DNA of 53,726 nucleotides from Prolixibacteraceae bacterium (GCA_027858715.1 JAQICD010000274.1:1-53726); one strand, 5' to 3'; shown: positions 22,169 through 31,201, counted from the stretch's first letter. The notes: a model not told the origin generated them from the letters alone. Translations and numbers: made by a program.

Positions 22169-22546
22169 TTATTTAAGTTCAACTTCCGCTCCAGCTTCAG
22201 TTAATTGTTGCTTAAGAGCTTCAGCTTCTTCTTTCGAAACTTTTTCTTTGACTGCTTTGGGAGCACTATCAACTACTTCTTTAGCTTCTTTAAGGCCAAG
22301 GCCTGTTAACTCTTTAACCAGCTTCACTACAGCCAACTTAGATGCACCAGCTGCTTTGAGGATAACATCAAACTCAGTTTGAACTTCTTCAGCAGCGTCA
22401 TCGCCACCGGCAGCCGGATCGGCTACAGCTACTGCTGCAGCCGCAGGTTCGATACCATATTCTTCTTTTAATATCTCAGCTAGTTCGTTTACTTCTTTTA
22501 CAGTAAGGTTAACTAATTCTTCTGCAAGTTTCTTTAAATCCGCCAT
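22169..22546 (-). CDS. rplL: 50S ribosomal protein L7/L12
   Basis: '[44 protein letters not shown]'. Confidence 0.98.
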   Translation of the reverse strand: MADLKKLAEELVNLTVKEVNELAEILKEEYGIEPAAAAVAVADPAAGGDDAAEEVQTEFDVILKAAGASKLAVVKLVKELTGLGLKEAKEVVDSAPKAVKEKVSKEEAEALKQQLTEAGAEVELK

Positions 22547-22579
22547 TTTAACTACGATTAAAATGTTATAAATAATTTA

Positions 22580-23107
22580 TTACTCTTTCTCTGATAATGT
22601 TTTTAATATACCGGTAATTGTTTGACCGCTGCTTTGCAGTGCGGAAATAACATTTTTTGCCGGTGATTGAAGGAGTGCAACAACATCTCCGATGAGTTCT
22701 TCTTTCGACTTGATACTGGAAAGCATTTCCAGGTTGTTTTCGCCCATATAAACAGACTCTTCAACATAAGCCGCCTTAAGAACCGGTTTCTCTAGTTTTG
22801 CGTTCTTTTTACGAAACTCTTTTATGAGTTTTGCAGGAACATTTCCTGTATTACAGAACATCAAAGCAGTGTTACCCTTCAGTGCGTCATAGAGCTCTTC
22901 AGTATTCTTTTCAGAACCTTCAATAGCTCTTTTTAAGAGCGTATTCTTTGCTACAATCAATTTTACTTCTTTTTGGAAACAGATTCTTCTGAGTGAAGTT
23001 GTTTTTTCTGCATCCAATTCAGCTATATCTGTAAGGTAAAAATGATTGTATGAATTGATTTCCTGTGTCAGGTTATCGATGATAGCTTGTTTTTCAGATC
23101 TCTTCAT
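22580..23107 (-). CDS. rplJ: 50S ribosomal protein L10
   Basis: 'IVAKNTLLKRAIE', 'LKGNTALMFCN'; between rplA and rplL. Confidence 0.96.
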   Translation of the reverse strand: MKRSEKQAIIDNLTQEINSYNHFYLTDIAELDAEKTTSLRRICFQKEVKLIVAKNTLLKRAIEGSEKNTEELYDALKGNTALMFCNTGNVPAKLIKEFRKKNAKLEKPVLKAAYVEESVYMGENNLEMLSSIKSKEELIGDVVALLQSPAKNVISALQSSGQTITGILKTLSEKE

Positions 23108-23117
23108 AATTCAGTTT

Positions 23118-23813
23118 TTACTCCTGTACAGATTTTGGATCAATATGAATACTAGGACTCATTGTACTTGATAATGAAATACTTTTCATGTAAGTACCCT
23201 TTGCAGCCGTAGGCTTCAATTTTAATATCGTATTGATAAATTCACGTGCATTTTCCATAATCTTTTCGGAAGTAAATGCTACTTTACCGATTGATGTGTG
23301 GACTATTCCGTATTTATCAACTTTGAAATCAATTTTTCCTTGCTTTATTTCCTTAACAGCATTACCAACATCCATGGTAACTGTACCGCTTTTTGGGTTC
23401 GGCATCAGTCCACGAGGTCCGAGAATACGTCCTAACGGGCCTAATTTACCCATTACAGGGGGCATGGTGATGATAACATCAACATCGGTCCATCCACCTT
23501 TAATTTTCTCGAGGTATTCGTCCAGACCAACAAAATCAGCACCTGCATCTTTAGCTTCCTGTTCTTTATCAGGAGTTACCAAAGCCAGAACCTTAACTTC
23601 TTTGCCAGTACCATTGGGTAAGGTAACAACCCCACGAACCATTTGGTTTGCTTTACGAGGATCAACACCTAACCGAATGTCGATATCGACCGAAGCATCA
23701 AATTTCGTGGAAGTAATATCTTTCACGAGTTTAGAGGCCTCTTCGAGGGTGTAAGCTTTTCCCTTTTCAAGCTTTTCTAAAGCAAGTTTCTTATTTTTAG
23801 TAATTCTAGCCAT
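23118..23813 (-). CDS. rplA: 50S ribosomal protein L1
   Basis: '[23 protein letters not shown]'; start probably MARITKNKK, three codons inside the listed ORF. Confidence 0.97.
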   Translation of the reverse strand: MARITKNKKLALEKLEKGKAYTLEEASKLVKDITSTKFDASVDIDIRLGVDPRKANQMVRGVVTLPNGTGKEVKVLALVTPDKEQEAKDAGADFVGLDEYLEKIKGGWTDVDVIITMPPVMGKLGPLGRILGPRGLMPNPKSGTVTMDVGNAVKEIKQGKIDFKVDKYGIVHTSIGKVAFTSEKIMENAREFINTILKLKPTAAKGTYMKSISLSSTMSPSIHIDPKSVQE

Positions 23814-23833
23814 TATTAACAATTGTTAAATGT

Positions 23834-24274
23834 TCAATTAAATGGAGAATCACCTTTAATAGTAATCCCCATACTTCGGGCAGTACCAGCAACCATTCTC
23901 ATTGCAGATTCAACAGTGAAGCAGTTCAAATCGGACATTTTACCTTCGGCAATTGTCCGTACCTGATCCCATGTTAAGGAAGCTACTTTTTTAACATGAC
24001 GTTCAGCAGAACCACTTTTCACTTTTGCTGCTTCAAGAACTTGTACAGCCACAGGGGGTTGTTTAATTATAAAATCAAACGATTTATCAGCAAATACTGT
24101 AATGATTACAGGTAAAACTTTACCTGCTTGCTCTTGAGTTCTTCCATTGAACTGCTTACAGAACTGCATGATGTTAACCCCTTTGGCACCCAATGCTGGC
24201 CCAACCGGTGGTGACGGGTTTGCCGCGCCACCCTTAATTTGGAGTTTGATAATTCCAGCAACTTCTTTAGCCAT
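23834..24274 (-). CDS. rplK: 50S ribosomal protein L11
   Basis: '[35 protein letters not shown]'. Confidence 0.98.
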   Translation of the reverse strand: MAKEVAGIIKLQIKGGAANPSPPVGPALGAKGVNIMQFCKQFNGRTQEQAGKVLPVIITVFADKSFDFIIKQPPVAVQVLEAAKVKSGSAERHVKKVASLTWDQVRTIAEGKMSDLNCFTVESAMRMVAGTARSMGITIKGDSPFN

Positions 24275-24295
24275 AACAAAATATTGATTTGTTTT

Positions 24296-24844
24296 TTACT
24301 CCTTCTCGACTTGCATAAATCCAAGCTCCAAAGGTGTTTTGCGACCGAAAATCTTAACCATTACTTTCAACTTCTTCTTTTCGTCGTTAACTTCTTCGAT
24401 AACTCCGTTGAATCCGTTAAATGGCCCATCGATCACTTTAATTGTTTCTCCTACAACGTAGGGTACGGTAATTTCTTCTTCGTTTTCGGTTAATTCATCC
24501 ACTTTCCCTAATATGCGGTTTACTTCACTCTGACGCATCGGAGCAGGATCTCCGCCCTTTACATCACTCAAGAAACCGATCACATTCGTAACATTTCTGA
24601 GAATGTGGGGAACTTCACCAACTAACGCAGCTTCTACCAGCAAGTAACCGGGGAAAAAGTTACGTTCCTTACTGACTTTTTTACCGTTGCGAATTTGATA
24701 GACTTTTTCTGTAGGTATCAATACCTGTGAAACATAGTCCTGGAGACCAGCTGATGCAATTTCGCCTTCGATATATTCCTTCGCTTTCTTTTCTTTTCCC
24801 CCTATCGTGCGTAGGACATACCATTTTCTTTGGATATCGCTCAT
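24296..24844 (-). CDS. nusG: Transcription termination/antitermination protein NusG
   Basis: 'KWYVLRTIGGKEKKAKEYIE', 'FFPGYLLVEA', KOW region 'VGETIKVIDGPFNGFNGVIEEVN'. Confidence 0.97.
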   Translation of the reverse strand: MSDIQRKWYVLRTIGGKEKKAKEYIEGEIASAGLQDYVSQVLIPTEKVYQIRNGKKVSKERNFFPGYLLVEAALVGEVPHILRNVTNVIGFLSDVKGGDPAPMRQSEVNRILGKVDELTENEEEITVPYVVGETIKVIDGPFNGFNGVIEEVNDEKKKLKVMVKIFGRKTPLELGFMQVEKE

Positions 24845-24859
24845 TTTGACCTCCGGTTA

Positions 24860-25051
24860 TTAATAAAATAGACTGTACACAAATTCCATAACATTTTCAA
24901 AAATTGAATCCATTACGAAAATTGCCAGTGCGATTATTATGGAAGCAACCATTACTACTACTGCGCTACTTTGTAACTCTCTCCATGTTGGCCATGTTAC
25001 TTTATGAACCAACTCATTGTAAGATTCTTTTACGTATGTGCCAACTTTCAT
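24860..25051 (-). CDS. secE: Preprotein translocase subunit SecE
   Basis: 63 aa 'YVKESYNELVHKVTWPTWRELQSSAVVVMVASIIIALAIFVMDSIFENVM'; upstream of nusG. Confidence 0.95.
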   Translation of the reverse strand: MKVGTYVKESYNELVHKVTWPTWRELQSSAVVVMVASIIIALAIFVMDSIFENVMEFVYSLFY

Positions 25052-25088
25052 TGTCTTCGTTTTATTTAAATGGCAACTTAATAATTTG

Positions 25089-25140
25089 TGCGGATGGTAA
25101 GAGTCGAACTTACTGGTTCTCCCACTATGAGATCATCCGC
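25089..25140 (-). pseudogene. tRNA-like element lacking an anticodon arm (degenerate tRNA)
   Basis: Minus strand 5'-gcggatgatctcatagtgggagaaccagtaagttcgactcttaccatccgca-3': 7-bp acceptor gcggatg/catccgc, T-arm gtaag-TTCGACT-cttac, short ctc/gag D-like arm with GG in the loop, no anticodon stem-loop. Confidence 0.75.
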
Positions 25141-25144
25141 AAAT

Positions 25145-25174
25145 ACAGTCTCACCCCGCAAGGGATGAGACTGT
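25145..25174 (-). terminator. Hairpin downstream of tuf (terminator/attenuator candidate)
   Basis: acagtctcacccc gcaa gggatgagactgt, 13-bp stem with one G-U; weak U-tract. Confidence 0.5.
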
Positions 25175-25196
25175 GATAAATATTTAGAATATCTTA

Positions 25197-26384
25197 TTAT
25201 TCTATAATTTCAGTTACCTGACCGGCTCCAACTGTACGTCCACCTTCGCGGATTGCGAACTGAAGACCTACGTTAACAGCTACAGGGTAAATCAATTCTA
25301 CTGTGATAGTTACATTATCACCAGGCATTACCATTTCGCGTCCTTCGGGCAGGGTAATTTCACCTGTTACATCAAGGGTACGAATATAGAACTGAGGACG
25401 ATATTTGTTGTGGAATGGAGTATGACGTCCACCTTCTTCTTTTTTTAATACATAAACCTCAGCTTTAATCTTAGTGTGAGGAGTAATTGTACCTGGCTTA
25501 CACAAAATTTGACCACGTTTTATCTCTTTTTTGTCAACACCACGAAGCAACAAACCTACGTTGTCACCAGCTTGTCCATCATCAAGAATTTTACGGAACA
25601 TTTCAACACCAGTACAAACAGTTTTACGACCTTCAGCACCTAAACCAATAAGCTGTAAATTATCGCCAGTGTGAACAACACCAGTTTCGATACGTCCAGT
25701 AGCAACAGTTCCACGTCCTGTAATTGAGAATACGTCCTCAACAGGCATCAGGAATGGCTTATCAACATCACGTGGCGGCAGTGGTATCCAGCTGTCGCAG
25801 GCATCCATCAATTCCATTACTTTTTCCTCCCATTGTTCTTCGCCGTTCAATGCACCAAGTGCAGAACCTTGAATTACAGGAGCAGAATCACCTTCGAATT
25901 TGTAGAAATCGAGCAATTCACGCAATTCCATTTCAACGAGTTCAAGCAATTCAGGATCGTCAACCATATCGACTTTGTTCATGAAAACAACAATCTTAGG
26001 TACGTTTACCTGACGGGCTAACAGAATGTGCTCACGTGTTTGAGGCATGGGACCGTCGGTAGCAGCACAAACCAAAATTGCACCATCCATCTGAGCAGCA
26101 CCAGTTACCATGTTCTTTACATAGTCGGCGTGTCCAGGACAGTCAACGTGTGCATAGTGACGCGTCTCTGTTTGATACTCAACGTGTGCAGTGTTAATTG
26201 TAATACCCCGTTCTTTTTCTTCAGGAGCATTATCAATTGAATCAAACGCTTTAACTTCTGATAAACCTTTTTTTGCTAATACCGTTGTAATAGCAGCGGT
26301 AAGGGTGGTTTTACCATGGTCAACGTGGCCAATAGTACCAATGTTGACATGGTCTTTATCCCTATTAAATTTTTCTTTAGCCAT
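25197..26384 (-). CDS. tuf: Elongation factor Tu
   Basis: '[20 protein letters not shown]', '[25 protein letters not shown]', 'MNKVDMV'. Confidence 0.99.
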   Translation of the reverse strand: MAKEKFNRDKDHVNIGTIGHVDHGKTTLTAAITTVLAKKGLSEVKAFDSIDNAPEEKERGITINTAHVEYQTETRHYAHVDCPGHADYVKNMVTGAAQMDGAILVCAATDGPMPQTREHILLARQVNVPKIVVFMNKVDMVDDPELLELVEMELRELLDFYKFEGDSAPVIQGSALGALNGEEQWEEKVMELMDACDSWIPLPPRDVDKPFLMPVEDVFSITGRGTVATGRIETGVVHTGDNLQLIGLGAEGRKTVCTGVEMFRKILDDGQAGDNVGLLLRGVDKKEIKRGQILCKPGTITPHTKIKAEVYVLKKEEGGRHTPFHNKYRPQFYIRTLDVTGEITLPEGREMVMPGDNVTITVELIYPVAVNVGLQFAIREGGRTVGAGQVTEIIE

Positions 26385-26459
26385 AACTTAAGATATTAGA
26401 TAACGTTAACTATTTTTATTATCTGATTTTTATTTTTCACTCTATAATATATAACAATG

Positions 26460-26531
26460 AGCCGATGACGAGAATTGAACTCGTGACCTCTTCCTTACCA
26501 AGGAAGCGCTCTACCCCTGAGCTACATCGGC
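26460..26531 (-). tRNA. tRNA-Thr (GGT)
   Basis: Minus strand gccgatgtagctcaggggtagagcgcttccttGGTaaggaagaggtcacgagttcaattctcgtcatcggct; full cloverleaf, anticodon loop ttGGTaa. Confidence 0.95.
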
Positions 26532-26536
26532 AAGGA

Positions 26537-26603
26537 GTGGGAAGAGCAGCCCCGACTACTATCGGAGAAACCTACGAAGGCTAAGCCTTCGTATTAATCC
26601 CTC
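26537..26603 (-). pseudogene. Partial tRNA-Tyr copy with the T-loop replaced by an imperfect palindrome
   Basis: gtgggaagagcag + ccccgactactatcggaga + aacctacgaaggct; the intact tRNA-Tyr has gtgggaagagcag + gattcg + aacctacgaaggct at 26604-26636. Confidence 0.75.
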
Positions 26604-26604
26604 G

Positions 26605-26686
26605 TGGGAAGAGCAGGATTCGAACCTACGAAGGCTGAGCCAACAGATTTACAGTCTGCCCCGTTTGACCGCTTCGGTATCTTCCC
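26605..26686 (-). tRNA. tRNA-Tyr (GTA)
   Basis: Minus strand gggaagataccgaagcggtcaaacggggcagactGTAaatctgttggctcagccttcgtaggttcgaatcctgctcttccca; class II tRNA with long variable arm. Confidence 0.96.
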
Positions 26687-26778
26687 TTTATAATATGTTT
26701 TAGAACTCACGAAGGCTGAGCCAACAGATTTATCCCGATGTACATCGGGACTCCGTTTGACCGCTTCGGTATCTTCCC
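26687..26778 (-). pseudogene. tRNA-Tyr-derived 92-bp repeat unit A with palindrome in the anticodon arm
   Basis: Keeps the tRNA-Tyr 5' acceptor strand, D-arm and variable arm; 'cagtctg' is replaced by tcccgatgtacatcggga; T-arm/acceptor 3' half lost. Confidence 0.85.
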
Positions 26779-26870
26779 TTTTAAATATGTTTTAGAACTT
26801 ACGAAGGCTGTGCCAACAGATTTATCCCGATGTACATCGGGACCCCGTTTGACCGCTTCGGTATCTTCCC
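26779..26870 (-). pseudogene. tRNA-Tyr-derived 92-bp repeat unit B with palindrome in the anticodon arm
   Basis: About 87 of 92 positions identical to unit A by hand comparison; same palindrome tcccgatgtacatcggga. Confidence 0.85.
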
Positions 26871-26913
26871 TTTAATATTTATTTGAACGTAATCTACCCA
26901 ATCTACAGAAATC

Positions 26914-26941
26914 GGACGATTTTGTGGATTCAAAATCGTCC
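26914..26941. other. Perfect 10-bp hairpin upstream of the tRNA/tuf unit
   Basis: ggacgatttt gtggattc aaaatcgtcc, in the raiA-tRNA intergenic region. Confidence 0.6.
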
Positions 26942-27065
26942 TGGAAATCATTGTAATAACAGGCTCAAAAAACAAACCCTTAACAGTTAACTTTGTTCCT
27001 GAAAAGGGTGTGCAAATGTATAAATCTTTTTAAATAATACACAAAAAATAGTCGTTTTTTATTTA

Positions 27066-27374
27066 TTATTTCTCTTTACGCTTTTCTTTGAATTTGGTCA
27101 ACTGCTTTTTCATAGCGTCAACTGCCAGTGTTGTTGCCTCTTCAAAAGTATCTGCATGTTTCTTTGTGAAAAGGTAATCCTTGGCCGGAATTGATAATTT
27201 TATTTCAACTTCTTTGTTGTTTGATGTTTCAGGCTTAACTACTTTTAGTATAACTTCAGCACTGATAATACCATCAAAGAAAGTATCAAGCTTATTTACT
27301 TTTTTATTCAAGAATTCAACCAGCTTTTGATCAGCTGTAAAATGCACATCATTGATTTTAAGGTTCATGTTCAT
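27066..27374 (-). CDS. raiA: Ribosome hibernation-promoting factor, RaiA/HPF family
   Basis: 102 aa; 'NLKINDVHFTADQKLVEFLNKKVNKLDTFF...VEIKLSIPAKDYLFTKKHADTFEEATTLAVDAMKKQLTKFKEK'. Confidence 0.9.
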   Translation of the reverse strand: MNMNLKINDVHFTADQKLVEFLNKKVNKLDTFFDGIISAEVILKVVKPETSNNKEVEIKLSIPAKDYLFTKKHADTFEEATTLAVDAMKKQLTKFKEKRKEK

Positions 27375-27383
27375 TCCTCCTTT

Positions 27384-28265
27384 TTAGCTCCTTGGATGAG
27401 CCTGATTATAAACTTTTTTCAATTGTTCGAATGTTGTATGTGTATAAATCTGAGTAGCGGACAAATTAGCATGTCCCAGAAGTTCTTTCACTGCATTTAA
27501 ATCGGCACCATTGTTCAACAAATGCGTTGCAAAACTGTGACGCAATACGTGTGGACTTTTTTTCCTAACAGTAGTTACCATAGATAAATGCATTTTAACG
27601 ACCCGATAGATTAGCTTATCGTAAACTTGTTCTCCCTTGGAAGTTAAGAAAAGATAATTACTATTTCCATCAATCTCTACCCTCTTTTCCAAATAATCGT
27701 TAAAAAAAACTTTTACTTCTTTAGGAAACGGTACTATCCGCTCTTTCTGACGCTTCCCCATCACCCTTACTGTAAAATTATTGATGTCAACACTTAACAT
27801 TGTTAAATTTTTCAATTCGGCCAACCTGACTCCTGCACCATAAAGTAGCGAAATCATAAGTTTATCACGACTCCCGGTAAAATCAGAAGGGAACAAACCT
27901 AAATCGAGCAATTGATTCAGATTTTCTTCACGAACGTAAGTAGGAAGCTTCTTTGCTACTTTCGGTGAATTTACGAGCTGAGCAGGGTTATGATCAATTA
28001 CATCTTCACGCATCAGATATTTGTAGAACGACTTGAGTGTTGAAATTTTACGTCCAACTGATCTGGCACTAATACCGTGATCCATCATCGACATAACCCA
28101 ACGCCTGATATCCTTTGACGATACATTTTTAATATCAAAATCCCCGACCGAATCATTCATAAACTGAACAAATTGATCGAGGTCATTTCTATATGCTACA
28201 TACGTATGCTTTGAACAGCGTTTTTCGTATTGCAGATATTTAATATAATCGTCAAGCAGAAGCAT
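27384..28265 (-). CDS. xerC: Tyrosine recombinase, XerC/XerD family
   Basis: 'LLYGAGVRLAELKNL', 'HVLRHSFATHLLNNGADLNAVKELLGHANLSATQIYTH'. Confidence 0.93.
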   Translation of the reverse strand: MLLLDDYIKYLQYEKRCSKHTYVAYRNDLDQFVQFMNDSVGDFDIKNVSSKDIRRWVMSMMDHGISARSVGRKISTLKSFYKYLMREDVIDHNPAQLVNSPKVAKKLPTYVREENLNQLLDLGLFPSDFTGSRDKLMISLLYGAGVRLAELKNLTMLSVDINNFTVRVMGKRQKERIVPFPKEVKVFFNDYLEKRVEIDGNSNYLFLTSKGEQVYDKLIYRVVKMHLSMVTTVRKKSPHVLRHSFATHLLNNGADLNAVKELLGHANLSATQIYTHTTFEQLKKVYNQAHPRS

Positions 28266-28270
28266 TTCTA

Positions 28271-28330
28271 AAATTGGGTTTATTCTTAAACAGAACTATC
28301 TGGAATTATGTTCTGCCTAAACCCAAATTT
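28271..28330 (-). terminator. Nested inverted repeat between rpsU and xerC
   Basis: ttgggttta...taaacccaa outer arms and cagaac...gttctg inner arms. Confidence 0.55.
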
Positions 28331-28522
28331 CTACTCTTCTTTGTTTTGTAATTGCTCAATATATATGGCCTTCATAATTTCGGCACGGCGAGAAACAGAT
28401 GGTTTGATGAAAGCCTGACGGCTACGTAATTCTTTGATTACACCAGTTTTTTCAAATTTACGCTTAAATCTTTTGAGCGCTCTTTCAATGTTTTCGCCTT
28501 CTTTTACAGGTACTACAATCAT
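28331..28522 (-). CDS. rpsU: 30S ribosomal protein S21
   Basis: 'MIVVPVKEGENIERALKRFKRKFEKTGVIKELRSRQAFIKPSVSRR'. Confidence 0.97.
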   Translation of the reverse strand: MIVVPVKEGENIERALKRFKRKFEKTGVIKELRSRQAFIKPSVSRRAEIMKAIYIEQLQNKEE

Positions 28523-28630
28523 ATTGAATATTGTTAATTTGTTATTTTAAATTCTTAAAACGGAGCGCAAATTTAGTAATGATTTGAATATTTTCAAATT
28601 TATTTCTTCTTTTTTGATCTTCTCTTTATT

Positions 28631-29623
28631 TCAATGTGCCAACAATTCAACATCTGTAGTTAAATAAGGCGATATTTTTTTATAACTGACACTGTCAATC
28701 ACCATATCTTGTAACAGTTGTTCCAACGCTTTCAGACTTCCGTTTTTGGCACGATAATCGATAATCGCTCTTGCCTGTTTGTATTTGCAATAAGGATGTT
28801 TTTTCAACTCATCGACGGTACAAAAATTTATGTTGATGGCTTGTATCTGCAATATATCAACTGTCAACAAGGGTTTTACTGCCTGAAATGTTTCTTCAGG
28901 AAGGTTATATACCTGAAGTAATTGGTCAACAGAATAAAATCCACCCAAATATTCACGAAATTTACATATGCGCGAAGCAAAAACGGGACCTATACCGGGT
29001 AAGGTCGTTAAAAGAGCTGAATCAGCATAGTTTAATTCAATAGGCGACACTCTCTTTTCTCTGCCAATTGTTGTCTTTTTCTCTACTGAAACAGATTCAT
29101 TATTTTCTTTCAGATGGTCGTATTTAGCAACTTTTTGTAGATTCCTATTTCTGTCTTTTAATTTAACATTATTTTCTACCTTAATTTGAATATATGGTTT
29201 CAGCTGCCGATAAATGGTAGTGTCAATTCCATAGACCTTCAGCATGTCTTCAGGTTTATAAAAAAAAGCTCCACTATTACGGTAATTCATAAATATCTCA
29301 GTCGTTTTTTTGCTTAAGCCAAGCTTTATAAGATCCGTATTGGAAACGGTGTTAGGATCAAATGCAAATAATTCTTTTTCAGCTAAATAGGGATCTGTGA
29401 GATTTTGTTTGTCGGCATTACTGAAATTATTCCCATAAATACTATCGATTTCCCGCATATTCCGGGCAATTATCTCTGAATAGTCAGTTCTGTCCTGAAA
29501 CAGAACAGGAACCAGGATGCGAAAGATTAGCGCCAGAAACAAAATAATAATAAGCACGACAGAACCATTACGTTGTGCCTTAGTCATGTACAGAATCTCA
29601 TCAAGGTATTGCTTCATCTTCAT
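28631..29623 (-). CDS. Membrane-anchored helix-hairpin-helix protein (ComEA-like HhH repeats)
   Basis: N-terminal TM; 'IELNYADSALLTTLPGIGPVFASRICKFREYLGGF' and 'ININFCTVDELKKHPYCKYKQARAIIDYRAKNG'. Confidence 0.85.
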   Translation of the reverse strand: MKMKQYLDEILYMTKAQRNGSVVLIIILFLALIFRILVPVLFQDRTDYSEIIARNMREIDSIYGNNFSNADKQNLTDPYLAEKELFAFDPNTVSNTDLIKLGLSKKTTEIFMNYRNSGAFFYKPEDMLKVYGIDTTIYRQLKPYIQIKVENNVKLKDRNRNLQKVAKYDHLKENNESVSVEKKTTIGREKRVSPIELNYADSALLTTLPGIGPVFASRICKFREYLGGFYSVDQLLQVYNLPEETFQAVKPLLTVDILQIQAININFCTVDELKKHPYCKYKQARAIIDYRAKNGSLKALEQLLQDMVIDSVSYKKISPYLTTDVELLAH

Positions 29624-29735
29624 CTGAGCAGCTTTTTACCACTAATTTCAGATTATATTGTATTGCATACGTTGATATTACCAAAAAAATGAAAAGTTCT
29701 TAACAAACAATACATTTCGGGAGATAAACCGAATT

Positions 29736-31124
29736 TTAGAATTTTATAAGTCCAACACTATTCATCAGAACCAAAGCAATAGCCAATGGAGCAACATACC
29801 TGACAATAAATAAAAATATGGGGAAATAAGATGCCTTAAACAAACCATTGGAAGACAGTTCGCCTTTTAGTTTTGTTTTGCCGAATAGCCAAGCAACAAA
29901 AATTACAATTAGCAATCCACCAAGCGGTAAAAGCACATTGGAAGAGATAAATTCAAGTATCCCGAATAAATTTCGGCCAACAATAGAAAGTTCAGGTATA
30001 TGGTATAAAGACAAACTAGACAATATTCCAAGAAAACCAATTCCCAATGAAGCGAGCAGGGTGGCTCTTCCGCGAGTTATATGAAGCTCTTCGGTAAAGT
30101 ATGCTACCACTACTTCGAGTATCGAAATGGTTGATGTAAGTGCTGCAACAGTAAGCAAAGTGAAGAAAAATAATGCAAAAATATATCCGCCTTTCATCTG
30201 CGCAAAAATATTTGGCAAGGTAAGAAACACGAGATCCGGGCCTGAAGCCGGGCTGATACCAAATGCGAATACTGCCGGAAATATGGCGACTCCAGCCATA
30301 ATTGCAATTAACGTATCGATGATAGCAACTGCTGCAGTTGACATTCCTAGGTTCTCATTCTTTTTAATATATGACCCATAGGTAATGAGCGTACCCATTC
30401 CTATGCTTAACGAGAAAAAGGCCTGTCCCAATGCCTCAAGAACGGTTGATGCTTTTATCTTCGAGAAATCCGGTTCAAATAAAAACCGCAATCCCTCGGC
30501 AGCACCTGGTAAAGTTATGGCCCTGATATCTAATATTACAATTAACACAATCAATACTGGCATGAGTATTTTGGTGTATTTCTCAATTCCCTTTTCAATA
30601 CCAGCCCATACAACACTGCCCGAAATACATAAAAACAAAACGGTCCAGAACAAAGGTCGCCAGTTGCTGTTTTGAAAATCGTTAAACTGTGATATGATGC
30701 TTTCCGGCGATTCGCCTGTAAACTGATTTGTTATAGCTTTAAAAAGATATTCGAGAGTCCAGCCGGCAACAACACTATAAAATGCATTAATCATGAAGGC
30801 TGCAGCAATACCCATAACACCAATCCAAAACCATTTTTGCCCTGGCCGAAGTAACCTGAAAGCACCAAAAGGGTTTCGCTGCGTACTTCGTCCAATTGTC
30901 AGCTCTGAGAGCATAACCGGCAACCCTATGAGAATAATAAAGCCAAGATACAAAAGCAAGAAAGCTCCTCCACCATTTTCGCCGGCGATGTAAGGAAAAC
31001 GCCATATATTACCCAGTCCCACAGCAGAACCTGCGGTAGCTGCAATTACACCAAACTTACTTCCAAAAGAACCACGCTTCACGTTTTCAGGCATATACAA
31101 CAGTGTTAGATTTTTTTCAGCCAA
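29736..31124 (-). CDS. Sodium-dependent transporter, neurotransmitter:sodium symporter family
   Basis: 'GVIAATAGSAVGLGNIWRFPYIAGENGGGAFLLLYL', 'QAFFSLSIGMGTLITYGSY'. Confidence 0.95.
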   Translation of the reverse strand: MAEKNLTLLYMPENVKRGSFGSKFGVIAATAGSAVGLGNIWRFPYIAGENGGGAFLLLYLGFIILIGLPVMLSELTIGRSTQRNPFGAFRLLRPGQKWFWIGVMGIAAAFMINAFYSVVAGWTLEYLFKAITNQFTGESPESIISQFNDFQNSNWRPLFWTVLFLCISGSVVWAGIEKGIEKYTKILMPVLIVLIVILDIRAITLPGAAEGLRFLFEPDFSKIKASTVLEALGQAFFSLSIGMGTLITYGSYIKKNENLGMSTAAVAIIDTLIAIMAGVAIFPAVFAFGISPASGPDLVFLTLPNIFAQMKGGYIFALFFFTLLTVAALTSTISILEVVVAYFTEELHITRGRATLLASLGIGFLGILSSLSLYHIPELSIVGRNLFGILEFISSNVLLPLGGLLIVIFVAWLFGKTKLKGELSSNGLFKASYFPIFLFIVRYVAPLAIALVLMNSVGLIKF

Positions 31125-31201
31125 AAATAATAATCATTCGTGTTGTGCATGTCATTTTTACAAAAAAAATTGCAAGTTTTATTAAACGTTAAATCGGGAT
31201 G

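Noticed and set aside
23233-23754. 173-aa plus-strand ORF
   Set aside because: Antisense to rplA, a certain gene
25089-25140. Intact tRNA-Trp between tuf and secE
   Set aside because: The element is 52 nt, has no anticodon stem-loop and no CCA anticodon; its acceptor does not resemble tRNA-Trp
26600-26870. Three functional tRNA-Tyr genes in tandem
   Set aside because: Only 26605-26686 has a full cloverleaf and anticodon; the two 92-bp units lack an anticodon arm, T-arm and 3' acceptor strand
27384-28265. XerC-like recombinase as an integron/mobile element integrase
   Set aside because: Located in a housekeeping rpsU-xerC-raiA context with no att-like repeats or cargo; consistent with chromosome dimer resolution
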